From Sphingobacterium sp. GVS05A (GTDB lineage: Bacteria > Bacteroidota > Bacteroidia > Sphingobacteriales > Sphingobacteriaceae), in assembly GCF_019969845.1 (NCBI RefSeq), contig NZ_JAHXYR010000003.1:620001-684000 (forward strand): a stretch of 64,000 nt of DNA. The letters run 5' to 3'. The position numbers were made by a program, and so were the translations under genes. The notes under the pieces are model-generated. The model was not told where the DNA came from, made no database searches, and saw nothing but the letters and a program-made list of their open reading frames with translations. Positions within the stretch are counted from its first letter, which is position 1. Each line of letters begins with the position of its first letter. Shown one piece after another: positions 37,731 through 45,334 of the stretch.

Positions 37731-38039
37731 TTACTTATCTTTTAATTCATTGATTTCATCCGGATTGATGGTCTTATAATGCCTATAGACATTTAATACC
37801 AATGCTAATCCAACCGCAACCGCAGCAGCAGCAAGAACAATAGCAAATAGGGCGAAAATCTGCCCACCATAACTGACTTTATCGTATTTGCCGAAAGCTA
37901 CAAAGTTTAGAATGGCCGCATTAATCATCAATTCGATACCTACCAAAATCATAATGGCATTTTTCTTGGAAAGAACCGTATAAAGGCCGATACAGAAGAT
38001 GCAAGCACTGACAACCAAAAAATGCGTTAATGTAATCAT
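37731..38039 (-). CDS. nuoK: NADH-quinone oxidoreductase subunit K
   Basis: A 102-residue subunit with three membrane helices, carrying the conserved membrane Glu in LVGIELMINAAILNFVAF and a second in the region of helix 3. It overlaps the nuoJ stop by 4 nt (38036-38039), giving translational coupling. Confidence 0.95.
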   Translation of the reverse strand: MITLTHFLVVSACIFCIGLYTVLSKKNAIMILVGIELMINAAILNFVAFGKYDKVSYGGQIFALFAIVLAAAAVAVGLALVLNVYRHYKTINPDEINELKDK

Positions 38040-38578
38040 CTGTTGCGCTCCTTTCTGGATAAATGTGATGCTCCAATCAGCGCCATCATTAAAAAGACCG
38101 ATATGACTTCAAAGGGTAGTACATAAAAAGTCATAAATCGTAATCCAATTTGTTGGATATTATTATCTGTTGGAACAATCTCAGTATTATTTTCTTTGGC
38201 TTGTTGGATCCAGGTAGGAATGGATTGATGCCATTCTATAATACCAAAGATCATGAGTACCAGAAAACCTACCGCCAATACAACTGCTTGCCATTTGGGC
38301 ATGCTCAAAAATGAGCCACTGCTGTCTTGAAGATCTTTCAATAGTTCTTTGTTGGAAAGCATAAAGGCAAATAGCATAAGGATCAGCACACCGCCTACAT
38401 AAACCATGATCTGTGTGATGGCTACAAAATCTGCCAATGCAAATAGGTATAGGCCAGCCATGGCAAAGAGTACAATGAAAAATAGAAATAGGGCGCGGGC
38501 TATATTTTTAAGATTTACCAGTAAAAGGGCAGATCCGATTGCCAGTGTGGCAAAGGCATAAAATAAAATAGTTTCCAT
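38036..38578 (-). CDS. nuoJ: NADH-quinone oxidoreductase subunit J
   Basis: A 180-residue five-helix subunit. The conserved VYVGGVLILMLFAFML (pi-bulge region) is present. The frame continues upstream to 38647 inside nuoI, but that extension is basic and not family-like, and the ATG at 38578 gives the usual METILFYAFA start 4 nt after nuoI. The cytoplasmic loop before the last helix is longer than in E. coli. Confidence 0.93.
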   Translation of the reverse strand: METILFYAFATLAIGSALLLVNLKNIARALFLFFIVLFAMAGLYLFALADFVAITQIMVYVGGVLILMLFAFMLSNKELLKDLQDSSGSFLSMPKWQAVVLAVGFLVLMIFGIIEWHQSIPTWIQQAKENNTEIVPTDNNIQQIGLRFMTFYVLPFEVISVFLMMALIGASHLSRKERNR

Positions 38579-38582
38579 GCTT

Positions 38583-39146
38583 TTATTTTTGCTTTGCCGC
38601 CTCCTTTTCAGCTTGAAATTGTGTCCATTCTGCTTTTCGTTGTGCAACTTGTTCGTCGGTCATATCTGAAAAGCCGTAGATCAGATCAGTTAACTTTTGC
38701 GAGCTACGATCGTATTCATTGGTCATGACAATGCATTCGGTAGGGCAAACAACCGTACATAGTCCACAATACATACATTTGGCCATATCAATATTGAACT
38801 TGGCTGGATATAACCGCTTGACGCTACCGTCTGAAGTCTTTCCGATCGCTTCTGGTGATTTGATCGCTTCAATTTCAATACAGTCTACGGGACATGCTTT
38901 GGCACAAAGGTCACAGACGATGCAATCATCAATATCGACTTGCAATTGATAGCGAGCGACTTCGGGGATAGGCATTTTTTCGGCAGGATATTGTACTGTG
39001 ACAATACCCTCCTGACGGTCGAAGTAGTTGTCGTTTTTGATATTTAATTCCTGACGCGAACGTCGAGCGCCAAACAAGTGCTTGACAGTCAAAGATAATC
39101 CTTTGATTGCCGTACGAAATGCGTGGGAAGCCGTCTTAAATATCAT
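38583..39146 (-). CDS. nuoI: NADH-quinone oxidoreductase subunit I (2 [4Fe-4S])
   Basis: A 187-residue ferredoxin-type subunit carrying clusters N6a and N6b. The two CxxCxxCxxxC motifs are CIVCDLCAKACP and CMYCGLCTVVCP. The C-terminus is Lys/Glu/Ala-rich and polar. It lies 3 nt after nuoH. It would couple the peripheral arm to the membrane arm, although the peripheral-arm genes are not in this window. Confidence 0.95.
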   Translation of the reverse strand: MIFKTASHAFRTAIKGLSLTVKHLFGARRSRQELNIKNDNYFDRQEGIVTVQYPAEKMPIPEVARYQLQVDIDDCIVCDLCAKACPVDCIEIEAIKSPEAIGKTSDGSVKRLYPAKFNIDMAKCMYCGLCTVVCPTECIVMTNEYDRSSQKLTDLIYGFSDMTDEQVAQRKAEWTQFQAEKEAAKQK

Positions 39147-39149
39147 ATC

Positions 39150-40223
39150 TTATGCTATAATTAAAATTCTCCAAATGGCAGAAATAGCCATGCAAATAAA
39201 AGCTAAGGGTGTCAATACCTTCCAACATAAGCTCATCAATTGATCGGCACGTAATCGGGGTAAAGTCCACCGAATCCACATTTGTATCCCTACAATAAAT
39301 AATGACTTGGCCAAGGTCCAAAAGATTCCCCAGGCCAGGCCTGTTGTCCAATCGGCCAACCGTATCGCGCCAATATTTGGGAGTGGTGTATTCCAGCCAC
39401 CTAGGAACAGGACAACACCCAGCATCGATACCAAAAACATCATGGCATACTCGGCGAGGAAAATAAAGGCAAATTGAATTCCGCCATATTCCGTGTGAAA
39501 ACCACCCACCAATTCGGATTCCGCTTCTGGAATATCAAAGGGAGCCCGGTTACATTCGGCAAGTGTTGCGATAAAAAATATGATGTAGGTTACAATTAAA
39601 TGTGGTGCTTGAAAAATATTCCAAGCGAAGAAACCACCAATCTCATTGACTTCCCAAAAGCCTAAAAACTTGATGCTTCCGTTAGTCAGAATGCCTTGAC
39701 CAATAGCAATTTCATTGAGGTTTAGGGTCTGTGTTAACATCACTACGGTGATCAATGAGAGCCCGACCGGTATTTCATAGGATACCATTTGGGCAATTGC
39801 ACGCATGGATCCAAGCAGTGAATATTTGTTGTTGGATCCCCAACCAGCCATTAGAATCCCTAAGGCATCAATGGAGATAATAGCCATGATAAAGAATAAT
39901 CCCGTGTGTGTATTGGCTGGAATAAAATCTTTAGCCCATGGAATAACAGCAAATCCAGTAAAGACAGCCACAAAAATAATAACTGGGGCAATTCTAAAGA
40001 GAATTTTATCGGCTAAAGAAGGGGTGATTAATTCTTTTTGAAGCAATTTAAGGATATCGGCTATAGTCTGGAGACTGCCATATTTCCCGGTTTCCATTGG
40101 TCCGAGACGATCTTGGACAAATCCCGCAATCTTACGTTCGGCATATACTGCAAATAAGGTAAATGCTGCTATAAAGGTGAAAATAGCAATGGGAACCAAG
40201 ATATGTAGTATTGTATCTAACAA
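39150..40223 (-). CDS. nuoH: NADH-quinone oxidoreductase subunit H
   Basis: A 357-residue polytopic subunit that forms part of the quinone site. The conserved first loop AERKIAGFVQDRLGPMETGK and the EYGGIQFAFIFLAEYAMMFL helix are visible. It is the first gene of the nuoHIJKLMN run. Upstream is a 313-bp stretch, then the end of gltA. There is no nuoG. Confidence 0.96.
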   Translation of the reverse strand: MLDTILHILVPIAIFTFIAAFTLFAVYAERKIAGFVQDRLGPMETGKYGSLQTIADILKLLQKELITPSLADKILFRIAPVIIFVAVFTGFAVIPWAKDFIPANTHTGLFFIMAIISIDALGILMAGWGSNNKYSLLGSMRAIAQMVSYEIPVGLSLITVVMLTQTLNLNEIAIGQGILTNGSIKFLGFWEVNEIGGFFAWNIFQAPHLIVTYIIFFIATLAECNRAPFDIPEAESELVGGFHTEYGGIQFAFIFLAEYAMMFLVSMLGVVLFLGGWNTPLPNIGAIRLADWTTGLAWGIFWTLAKSLFIVGIQMWIRWTLPRLRADQLMSLCWKVLTPLAFICMAISAIWRILIIA

Positions 40224-40265
40224 GTCTTATTTATAATGATTTTTAATAAGCGTCCAATGAATACG

Positions 40266-40273
40266 CAAACTTA
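40266..40273 (-). promoter_or_regulatory. -7 promoter element for nuoH operon
   Basis: On the minus strand TAAGTTTG fits TAnnTTTG and lies about 43 nt before the nuoH ATG. No TTTG at -33 distance. It supports independent transcription of nuoHIJKLMN behind the gltA terminator. Confidence 0.5.
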
Positions 40274-40350
40274 ACGAAAAACAGGGAATTTCGATAGGGA
40301 AAAATTAAAATATACTTAACAAGTAGATTATCGTGACATATTAGAGATGT

Positions 40351-40400
40351 TAGTATTTAGATTTGAGTATTAAGATATCGATTATGTAAGCCTCTGGCTG
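40351..40400 (+). repeat. Diverged copy of the 75-bp intergenic repeat
   Basis: AGTATTTAGATTTGAGTAT followed by TAAGATATCG and GTAAGCCTCTGGCTGATG matches, with substitutions and a shift, the minus strand of the tandem repeat at 49079-49291 (AGTATTTAGACTCTAGTAT, GGTAAGCCTACGGCTGAA). Both show a 14-nt inner spacing of GTATT motifs. It lies between the gltA terminator and the nuoH promoter. Confidence 0.6.
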
Positions 40401-40480
40401 ATGATGTTTTCATAAATATAATATGCTTTGTGTTTATATAACGTGTTATAGTATAGTATTTTTGAATGGGATCTGTAACC

Positions 40481-40530
40481 TTATCACCATAAAAAAAGCA
40501 TCCCGAGGGATGCTTTTTTTATGGTGATAA
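40481..40530. terminator. 24-bp hairpin terminator of gltA
   Basis: Positions 40481-40504 and 40507-40530 are perfect reverse complements (24 bp), with a GC core GCATCCC and A/T runs on both sides. On the minus strand it follows the gltA stop by 6 nt and ends in a T-tract. The rest of the 313-bp nuoH-gltA gap holds the nuoH promoter and the diverged repeat. Confidence 0.9.
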
Positions 40531-40536
40531 ATCGAA

Positions 40537-41823
40537 TTAACGATTTGAGAACTCAACGTAATTACGTTCGGTATGTCCAACATATACTTGTCTTGGACGG
40601 CCGATAGGTTCTTTGTTTTCACGCATTTCTTTCCATTGCGCGATCCATCCTGGAAGACGACCCAAAGCAAATAATACTGTAAACATATCTGCTTTAAATC
40701 CTAACGCACGATAGATGATACCTGAATAGAAATCGACGTTTGGATAAAGTTTTCTATCGATAAAGTATTGATCATTCAATGCTGCTTCTTCTAGTTTCTT
40801 AGCAATATCCAATACTGGGTCTTGAACACCTAATTTTTCTAAAATATCGTCACATGCTTTTTTGATGATTTTAGCACGTGGATCGAAGTTTTTGTATACA
40901 CGGTGACCGAATCCCATTAAACGGAATGGATCATTTTTATCTTTGGCTTTTGCAAGGTATTTTTCTGCATCACCACCATCATTTTTGATCGCTTCCAACA
41001 TTTCGATTACCGCTTGATTGGCACCACCATGTAAAGGACCCCATAATGCATTGATACCAGAGGCAACAGAAGCATAAAGGTTCGCATTGGATGAGCCTAC
41101 GATACGAACTGTTGATGTCGAACAGTTTTGTTCGTGGTCAGCATGTAAAATAAGCAATTTGTGCATAGCATCGATGACAACAGGATCGAATGTTTTTTCG
41201 TCGTTAACTTCGCCGAATAGCATATTCAAGAAGTTGTCAATATAACCCAAATTGTTTTTAGGGTAAACGACTGGATGACCTAAAGATTTCTTTTGAATCC
41301 ACGAAACGATAGTAGGCATTTTAGCCAAAAGATTGATGATCGTTTGATCTTCTTCTTCGTCAGTTAAGTTTGGATTTAAAGATTCAGGGTAAAATGCAGA
41401 TAATGCGCCCACTAAACAAGAAAGTTGGCCCATTGGGTGGGATTTGGATGGGAATCCAGCGAAGAAATTCTTCATATCTTCGTGGATCATCATTTGCTTT
41501 TTGATGTCAGCTCTGAATTTTTCCAATACCTCTTTTTTCGGAAGTTCTCCGTAGATCAACAAATAAGCAACTTCTAAGAACGTAGATTTCTCCGCCAATT
41601 GCTCAATTGGATATCCTCTATATCTCAATATACCTGTTTCACCGTCAAGGAAAGTAATCGCACTTTTTGTTGCACCCGTGTTTTTGTATCCTGGGTCTAA
41701 TGTAATAAATCCGCTTAGATCTCTTAATTTTGAAATATCAACTGCTTTTTCATTTTCAGTACCTACAATGACCGGAAGGTCATAAGAAGTGCCGTCTAAA
41801 TTTATAGATGCTTTATCTGACAT
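40537..41823 (-). CDS. gltA: Citrate synthase
   Basis: A 428-residue type II (hexameric-type) citrate synthase, which condenses oxaloacetate and acetyl-CoA in the TCA cycle. The catalytic residues are in place: His265 (GPLHGGANQAV), His307 (GFGHRVYKNFDPRAK) and Asp364 (NVDFYSGI), matching E. coli His264, His305 and Asp362 in order and spacing. Length equals the family norm. It is transcribed alone, with its own -7 element and terminator. Confidence 0.97.
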   Translation of the reverse strand: MSDKASINLDGTSYDLPVIVGTENEKAVDISKLRDLSGFITLDPGYKNTGATKSAITFLDGETGILRYRGYPIEQLAEKSTFLEVAYLLIYGELPKKEVLEKFRADIKKQMMIHEDMKNFFAGFPSKSHPMGQLSCLVGALSAFYPESLNPNLTDEEEDQTIINLLAKMPTIVSWIQKKSLGHPVVYPKNNLGYIDNFLNMLFGEVNDEKTFDPVVIDAMHKLLILHADHEQNCSTSTVRIVGSSNANLYASVASGINALWGPLHGGANQAVIEMLEAIKNDGGDAEKYLAKAKDKNDPFRLMGFGHRVYKNFDPRAKIIKKACDDILEKLGVQDPVLDIAKKLEEAALNDQYFIDRKLYPNVDFYSGIIYRALGFKADMFTVLFALGRLPGWIAQWKEMRENKEPIGRPRQVYVGHTERNYVEFSNR

Positions 41824-41865
41824 GTTTATATGTTATCTTATATCTGATTTTGTATGCTAATCTCA

Positions 41866-41873
41866 CAAATTTA
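41866..41873 (-). promoter_or_regulatory. -7 promoter element for gltA
   Basis: TAAATTTG on the minus strand fits TAnnTTTG and lies 42 nt upstream of the gltA ATG. A -33 TTTG was not found at the expected spacing. Confidence 0.5.
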
Positions 41874-42014
41874 ACTATTTGATATTTAAAACTGAAAGTT
41901 CTTTTGGAATTTAAATGACATCATTGCGTCATTTTGGATAATATTGAATAACTATTTACTCAAATAAGCAAATAGTTTATTCAAATTTAACACTATCTTA
42001 TTATACCTAAAACG

Positions 42015-42260
42015 TTAATCTATTTTTCGCTGGGCGACTTTGCCTTTATCCTCATATTTGCCGTTTTTGCCCGAACCAAAAAAAGGTAAAATAACGAAGC
42101 ATACCAAAATAATAGATGTAAGGGTAAGTATACCTGTTGTCCATAGGATCTTGCTGAAATTTTCAGCATCCAGGAAATGGATACCCCAGAGGCCTAATAG
42201 AAAATAGGTGGCCACAAATAGGATAACCAAGGTGAATAATATACCAAAGATGTATTTCAT
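42015..42260 (-). CDS. Small two-helix membrane protein
   Basis: An 81-residue protein with two hydrophobic segments (about 2-25 and 38-62) and a charged, Lys-rich C-terminus (GKNGKYEDKGKVAQRKID). No family recognised. It follows the SPFH gene by 6 nt and is the last gene of the three-gene unit 44650-42015, so it probably works in the same membrane complex. Confidence 0.7.
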   Translation of the reverse strand: MKYIFGILFTLVILFVATYFLLGLWGIHFLDAENFSKILWTTGILTLTSIILVCFVILPFFGSGKNGKYEDKGKVAQRKID

Positions 42261-42266
42261 GATGGG

Positions 42267-43274
42267 TTATATTTTGTTAAGAATCTGTTTTTTGAGTGTG
42301 TCGAATTCGTCCTGTGTAATGATGTTTTCACGTAACAGTAATTGTAGTTTTTGCAGTTTTTCGACAAAATCACCTTCTTCTTGTATATTGCCTTTGATCT
42401 CTTCTTTTTGAAGATCAAATTGCTTGCCCAGCTCCATGCCAACACCCAGTTGTGCACCAATGCCGGCCAGGCCACCTTCATTTTTGGCGGCATCTCGGAG
42501 CGCACGTAATTTTTCCAATTCCACATAGCTCAAACCTGCCTGCTGTGCGGCCTGATTTTGCGTCGTCAAATCAGCAATTTCACCAATTCTACGTTGTGTG
42601 TTCGCATCAAACTGGGTTCCTAATATTTTGAAATCTGTAATTTCTAATCCGAGATCTTTAAAATCCTGTTCGACAGCCACTTTTATGTCATTAGACAGAA
42701 CAGGGAGTTGGCTATCAATTTCATTATAACCCAATTTCTTCTGGGCAATCTGCGCGACAATCTGTTGCGGAATCCGATTGTTGATAACATCCTGAATCGC
42801 CGCTGTGCTGACTGTGTTTTGATTGGCAACGATGTTTTTATAGAAATGTACGGGTTCTTTAATGATGTAAGAAAAAGTACCATTCAAGCCTATTTCCACC
42901 GGAAGATTATATTGTGGGTCAATGTATTTTATTGGATTTCCTGTTCCCCAAGACTGATTGACAATAGCTGCAGTACGAAAGAAGTAAATATACAGCTTGT
43001 GTTCAGACTCAAAATTTTGTCTCAACCTTGCCAGGGTTGTAAAGAAAGGGTGATTATCCGTTTTTAAATTATAGGTACCTGCCTCTGTGAGTAGGCTTTC
43101 ACCTTTTCCCTCATAAACAAGGATACAGCCCTGCCCTGGGGCAAGAATAAGTTTACTGGAATTTTTAATTTCATTTCTTTCAGAAGGAAATTTATACCAT
43201 AATACACGGGGGTCTTGATTTTTCCACTCAATGACCTCTGATAGTTGGTTGTTAAAAAGATTGAATAGTCCCAT
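42267..43274 (-). CDS. SPFH-domain protein with C-terminal SHOCT motif
   Basis: A 335-residue protein of the virion-core/SPFH (stomatin-prohibitin-flotillin-HflK/C) group. The SPFH-like domain lies at about residues 40-240. The segment IADLTTQNQAAQQAGLSYVE leads into a helical part with GIGAQLGVGMELGKQ. The C-terminus (about 304-335, LQKLQLLLRENIITQDEFDT) is a SHOCT-type short helical motif often used for oligomerisation. There is no N-terminal membrane helix, so membrane attachment may come from the neighbouring proteins. Related YdjI/virion-core proteins are linked to membrane stress and phage-shock-like systems. Confidence 0.8.
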   Translation of the reverse strand: MGLFNLFNNQLSEVIEWKNQDPRVLWYKFPSERNEIKNSSKLILAPGQGCILVYEGKGESLLTEAGTYNLKTDNHPFFTTLARLRQNFESEHKLYIYFFRTAAIVNQSWGTGNPIKYIDPQYNLPVEIGLNGTFSYIIKEPVHFYKNIVANQNTVSTAAIQDVINNRIPQQIVAQIAQKKLGYNEIDSQLPVLSNDIKVAVEQDFKDLGLEITDFKILGTQFDANTQRRIGEIADLTTQNQAAQQAGLSYVELEKLRALRDAAKNEGGLAGIGAQLGVGMELGKQFDLQKEEIKGNIQEEGDFVEKLQKLQLLLRENIITQDEFDTLKKQILNKI

Positions 43275-43279
43275 AATAT

Positions 43280-44650
43280 TTAATTTAATGAGTCGAATTT
43301 GGGATTATACCCTTCGAATTTATTAATTTGTTTTCCGCTATTATCAAAATAGTAATAGTCGCTTGAACCTTTGACAATAAAACCATCTTTGAGCAGGGAG
43401 CCATTTCCATAAATGGATTTAAGTTCTGTGCTGATTGTTTTCTGTATAGCACCAGTAGAAATATCCAATAGTTGTATTTGTAAAGGATCATCTTCCGCAG
43501 GTGTTGGTTTGTATGCAATCAAAAGTGTTTTGTCATTCTGAGCAAGCACGACAGGCTGAAAATAGAGCCTTCCCGGTGTGAAATCTTTAAAGCTAATCAG
43601 ACGGGCTCCTTTAAATTGCCAAGGATTGATCAGTACCTTTTTGTAAGGATCGCGGTCGGTAAAAATGCCTGATCCGCCATAATCTTTATCCCAGGAAAAG
43701 CGCGGACTATCTTTGGGAAATCCATATTGATATTGGTAACTGTATTGGATTAACTGAATTTTTTCCTGGGGGTAATAACTGGATTTACTTGAAAAAGTGA
43801 ACTCAGTTTTTGTTGTCGGATTGGGAAGTTTCTTCCTTCTTTCATCGTAAAGTTGCTTATCCGGTATAGATTTATTGATTAAAGGGTAATAGGCAAGATT
43901 TTGCCCTTCATTGTTTATAATTTGATAGGAAGATCCATAATCTTCGTATTTAAATTCAACTTTGGCAATGCCCGTGCTGAGTGACGGTGCATCTTTGACA
44001 TAATTTTCAAGAACACTTTTGTAGGTTAGGTTATTTCTGTCCAATTGATAGATATACTTGGATTTGATGATGATGTACAGGTTTTGGTCTTCAAAGACCT
44101 GTAATTTAACGTCGCTACTCGATAATTCGACGGGAGTATCCATCAATTGTTTTATCCATTCCTTTTTACCCGTTTTAGGGTCAAATAATCCGATATAGAC
44201 TTTATTGTCTTTGCCTTCGTCAAATCTTGCTTTTGAATTCCGGACATTGCCCACCAAGACAATATGGGGAATATTGTTTTTATCTAAAAATAATTCGTTT
44301 GAGGCATAATTCCATTCCAGAGTAATGGCTTCTTCTTTTTTGTCGGCAGTGTTGGACGAACTATAGGTCGAATAATTCGGTTCAGGTTTTTTAGAAAAAA
44401 TGGCACTTAAGGCTCCGATTAAAAACATGAGGGCAATAAAGCCTACAACAGCAAATAATACGATACGTATTGGTTTATACTGATCCGGGTTATTGCGCGG
44501 ATAGTTGTAATTGTGATTGATATTGATATCATCGCTATCTAAGAAAAACTCCGTTCCACAACTGTCACATTTGTAATAGTCGGGGCGTATTGTGCTGACT
44601 TTTATGCTGCCACAATGAGGACATTTGATCGCTTTGATGCTTTTGGCCAT
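43280..44650 (-). CDS. Zinc-ribbon membrane protein with beta-propeller-like domain
   Basis: A 456-residue protein. The N-terminal zinc ribbon uses Cys10, Cys13, Cys28 and Cys31 (CPHC...CDSC). A single membrane helix follows at about residues 61-86. The rest (about 110-456) is beta-rich with recurring short strands (for instance HIVLVGNVRNS, KVYIGLFDPKTGKKEWI), which suggests a PQQ- or WD-like propeller facing the periplasm, but no family is certain. It heads the operon with the SPFH gene (5-nt gap) and the small membrane protein. Confidence 0.7.
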   Translation of the reverse strand: MAKSIKAIKCPHCGSIKVSTIRPDYYKCDSCGTEFFLDSDDININHNYNYPRNNPDQYKPIRIVLFAVVGFIALMFLIGALSAIFSKKPEPNYSTYSSSNTADKKEEAITLEWNYASNELFLDKNNIPHIVLVGNVRNSKARFDEGKDNKVYIGLFDPKTGKKEWIKQLMDTPVELSSSDVKLQVFEDQNLYIIIKSKYIYQLDRNNLTYKSVLENYVKDAPSLSTGIAKVEFKYEDYGSSYQIINNEGQNLAYYPLINKSIPDKQLYDERRKKLPNPTTKTEFTFSSKSSYYPQEKIQLIQYSYQYQYGFPKDSPRFSWDKDYGGSGIFTDRDPYKKVLINPWQFKGARLISFKDFTPGRLYFQPVVLAQNDKTLLIAYKPTPAEDDPLQIQLLDISTGAIQKTISTELKSIYGNGSLLKDGFIVKGSSDYYYFDNSGKQINKFEGYNPKFDSLN

Positions 44651-44905
44651 TTATCTTGTTGTATTTGTTTTGAATTACCGCTGTTTAAAATTTCATTTCT
44701 ACCAAGATGGAATTTGTGTATTGGAAGAATATGATCTACAGATGAAAGTTATAAATAAAAAATAAGGAATAGCAAATTTTCGGCCAGTCAACTTATATTC
44801 GATGGGACTGATTTTAAATACGTCGAGAAATGATAGCGATTGTAATGTTACAAAGAATATTTGGCCTATGATCCGCTTAGATGGGTTACATGATAAATAA
44901 AAATA

Positions 44906-44913
44906 TATTTTTG
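44906..44913 (+). promoter_or_regulatory. -7 promoter element for BlaI/M56 operon
   Basis: TATTTTTG fits TAnnTTTG, 54 nt upstream of the BlaI ATG and directly before the dyad at 44919. No -33 TTTG is at the usual distance. Confidence 0.45.
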
Positions 44914-44918
44914 GTATT

Positions 44919-44933
44919 TACGAATTATTCGTA
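44919..44933 (+). promoter_or_regulatory. Candidate BlaI operator (TACGAAT-n-ATTCGTA)
   Basis: A perfect 7-bp dyad with one central base: TACGAAT, T, ATTCGTA. It overlaps the expected transcription start and lies 34 nt before the BlaI ATG. BlaI/MecI repressors bind dyads around TAC.../...GTA at their own promoters, so position and symmetry fit autoregulation. Confidence 0.65.
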
Positions 44934-44967
44934 GATTAGTGAAAGAATAGTAAAGAAAGATTAAGAC

Positions 44968-45330
44968 ATGGAAAAGTTAACAGCACAAGAAGAGCAGGCA
45001 ATGCAATCTATCTGGAGCCTAAATGGAGGTTTTATTAAAGAGATCTTAGATAATGTCAAGGGGGAGAAAATGCCTTATACGACACTGGCCTCGACAGTAA
45101 AGAATTTGGAGCGTAAGGACTTTGTGAAAGCTGTGCGTTATGCTAATGCAAAACGTTATGAGCCTATGGTCAGTGAGCAGGATTATAAAGCCAAGTTTAT
45201 GAATTCTTTTGTGGGTGATTATTTCAAGAATTCTTACAAAGAGATGGTTTCTTTTTTCGTGAAAGAGGAAAAGCTGACTGAGGGCGAACTTAAGGAGATC
45301 ATGGATATGATCAAAAACAACAAATCTTAA
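44968..45330 (+). CDS. BlaI/MecI/CopY-family transcriptional repressor
   Basis: A 120-residue winged-helix repressor. The N-terminal domain starts with EKLTAQEEQAMQSIWSLNGG and the recognition helix segment MPYTTLASTVKNLERKDFVK. The C-terminal helices serve for dimerisation and, in BlaI, hold the cleavage site. Length fits the family. It is followed after 4 nt by the M56 peptidase gene, its likely antagonist. A dyad upstream suggests autorepression. Confidence 0.92.
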   Translation: MEKLTAQEEQAMQSIWSLNGGFIKEILDNVKGEKMPYTTLASTVKNLERKDFVKAVRYANAKRYEPMVSEQDYKAKFMNSFVGDYFKNSYKEMVSFFVKEEKLTEGELKEIMDMIKNNKS

Positions 45331-45334
45331 TACG

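Larger units (their letters stand above)
44651..44967. other. Divergent intergenic region
   Basis: A 317-bp stretch between the divergent zinc-ribbon and BlaI genes. It holds the BlaI promoter and operator candidates at its right end (44906-44933). The remaining ~250 bp show no coding potential, repeat or strong hairpin. Confidence 0.5.

Noticed and set aside
38579..38647. N-terminal extension of NuoJ by 23 residues
   Set aside because: It lies inside nuoI, is very basic and not family-like; the Met at 38578 is the standard start.
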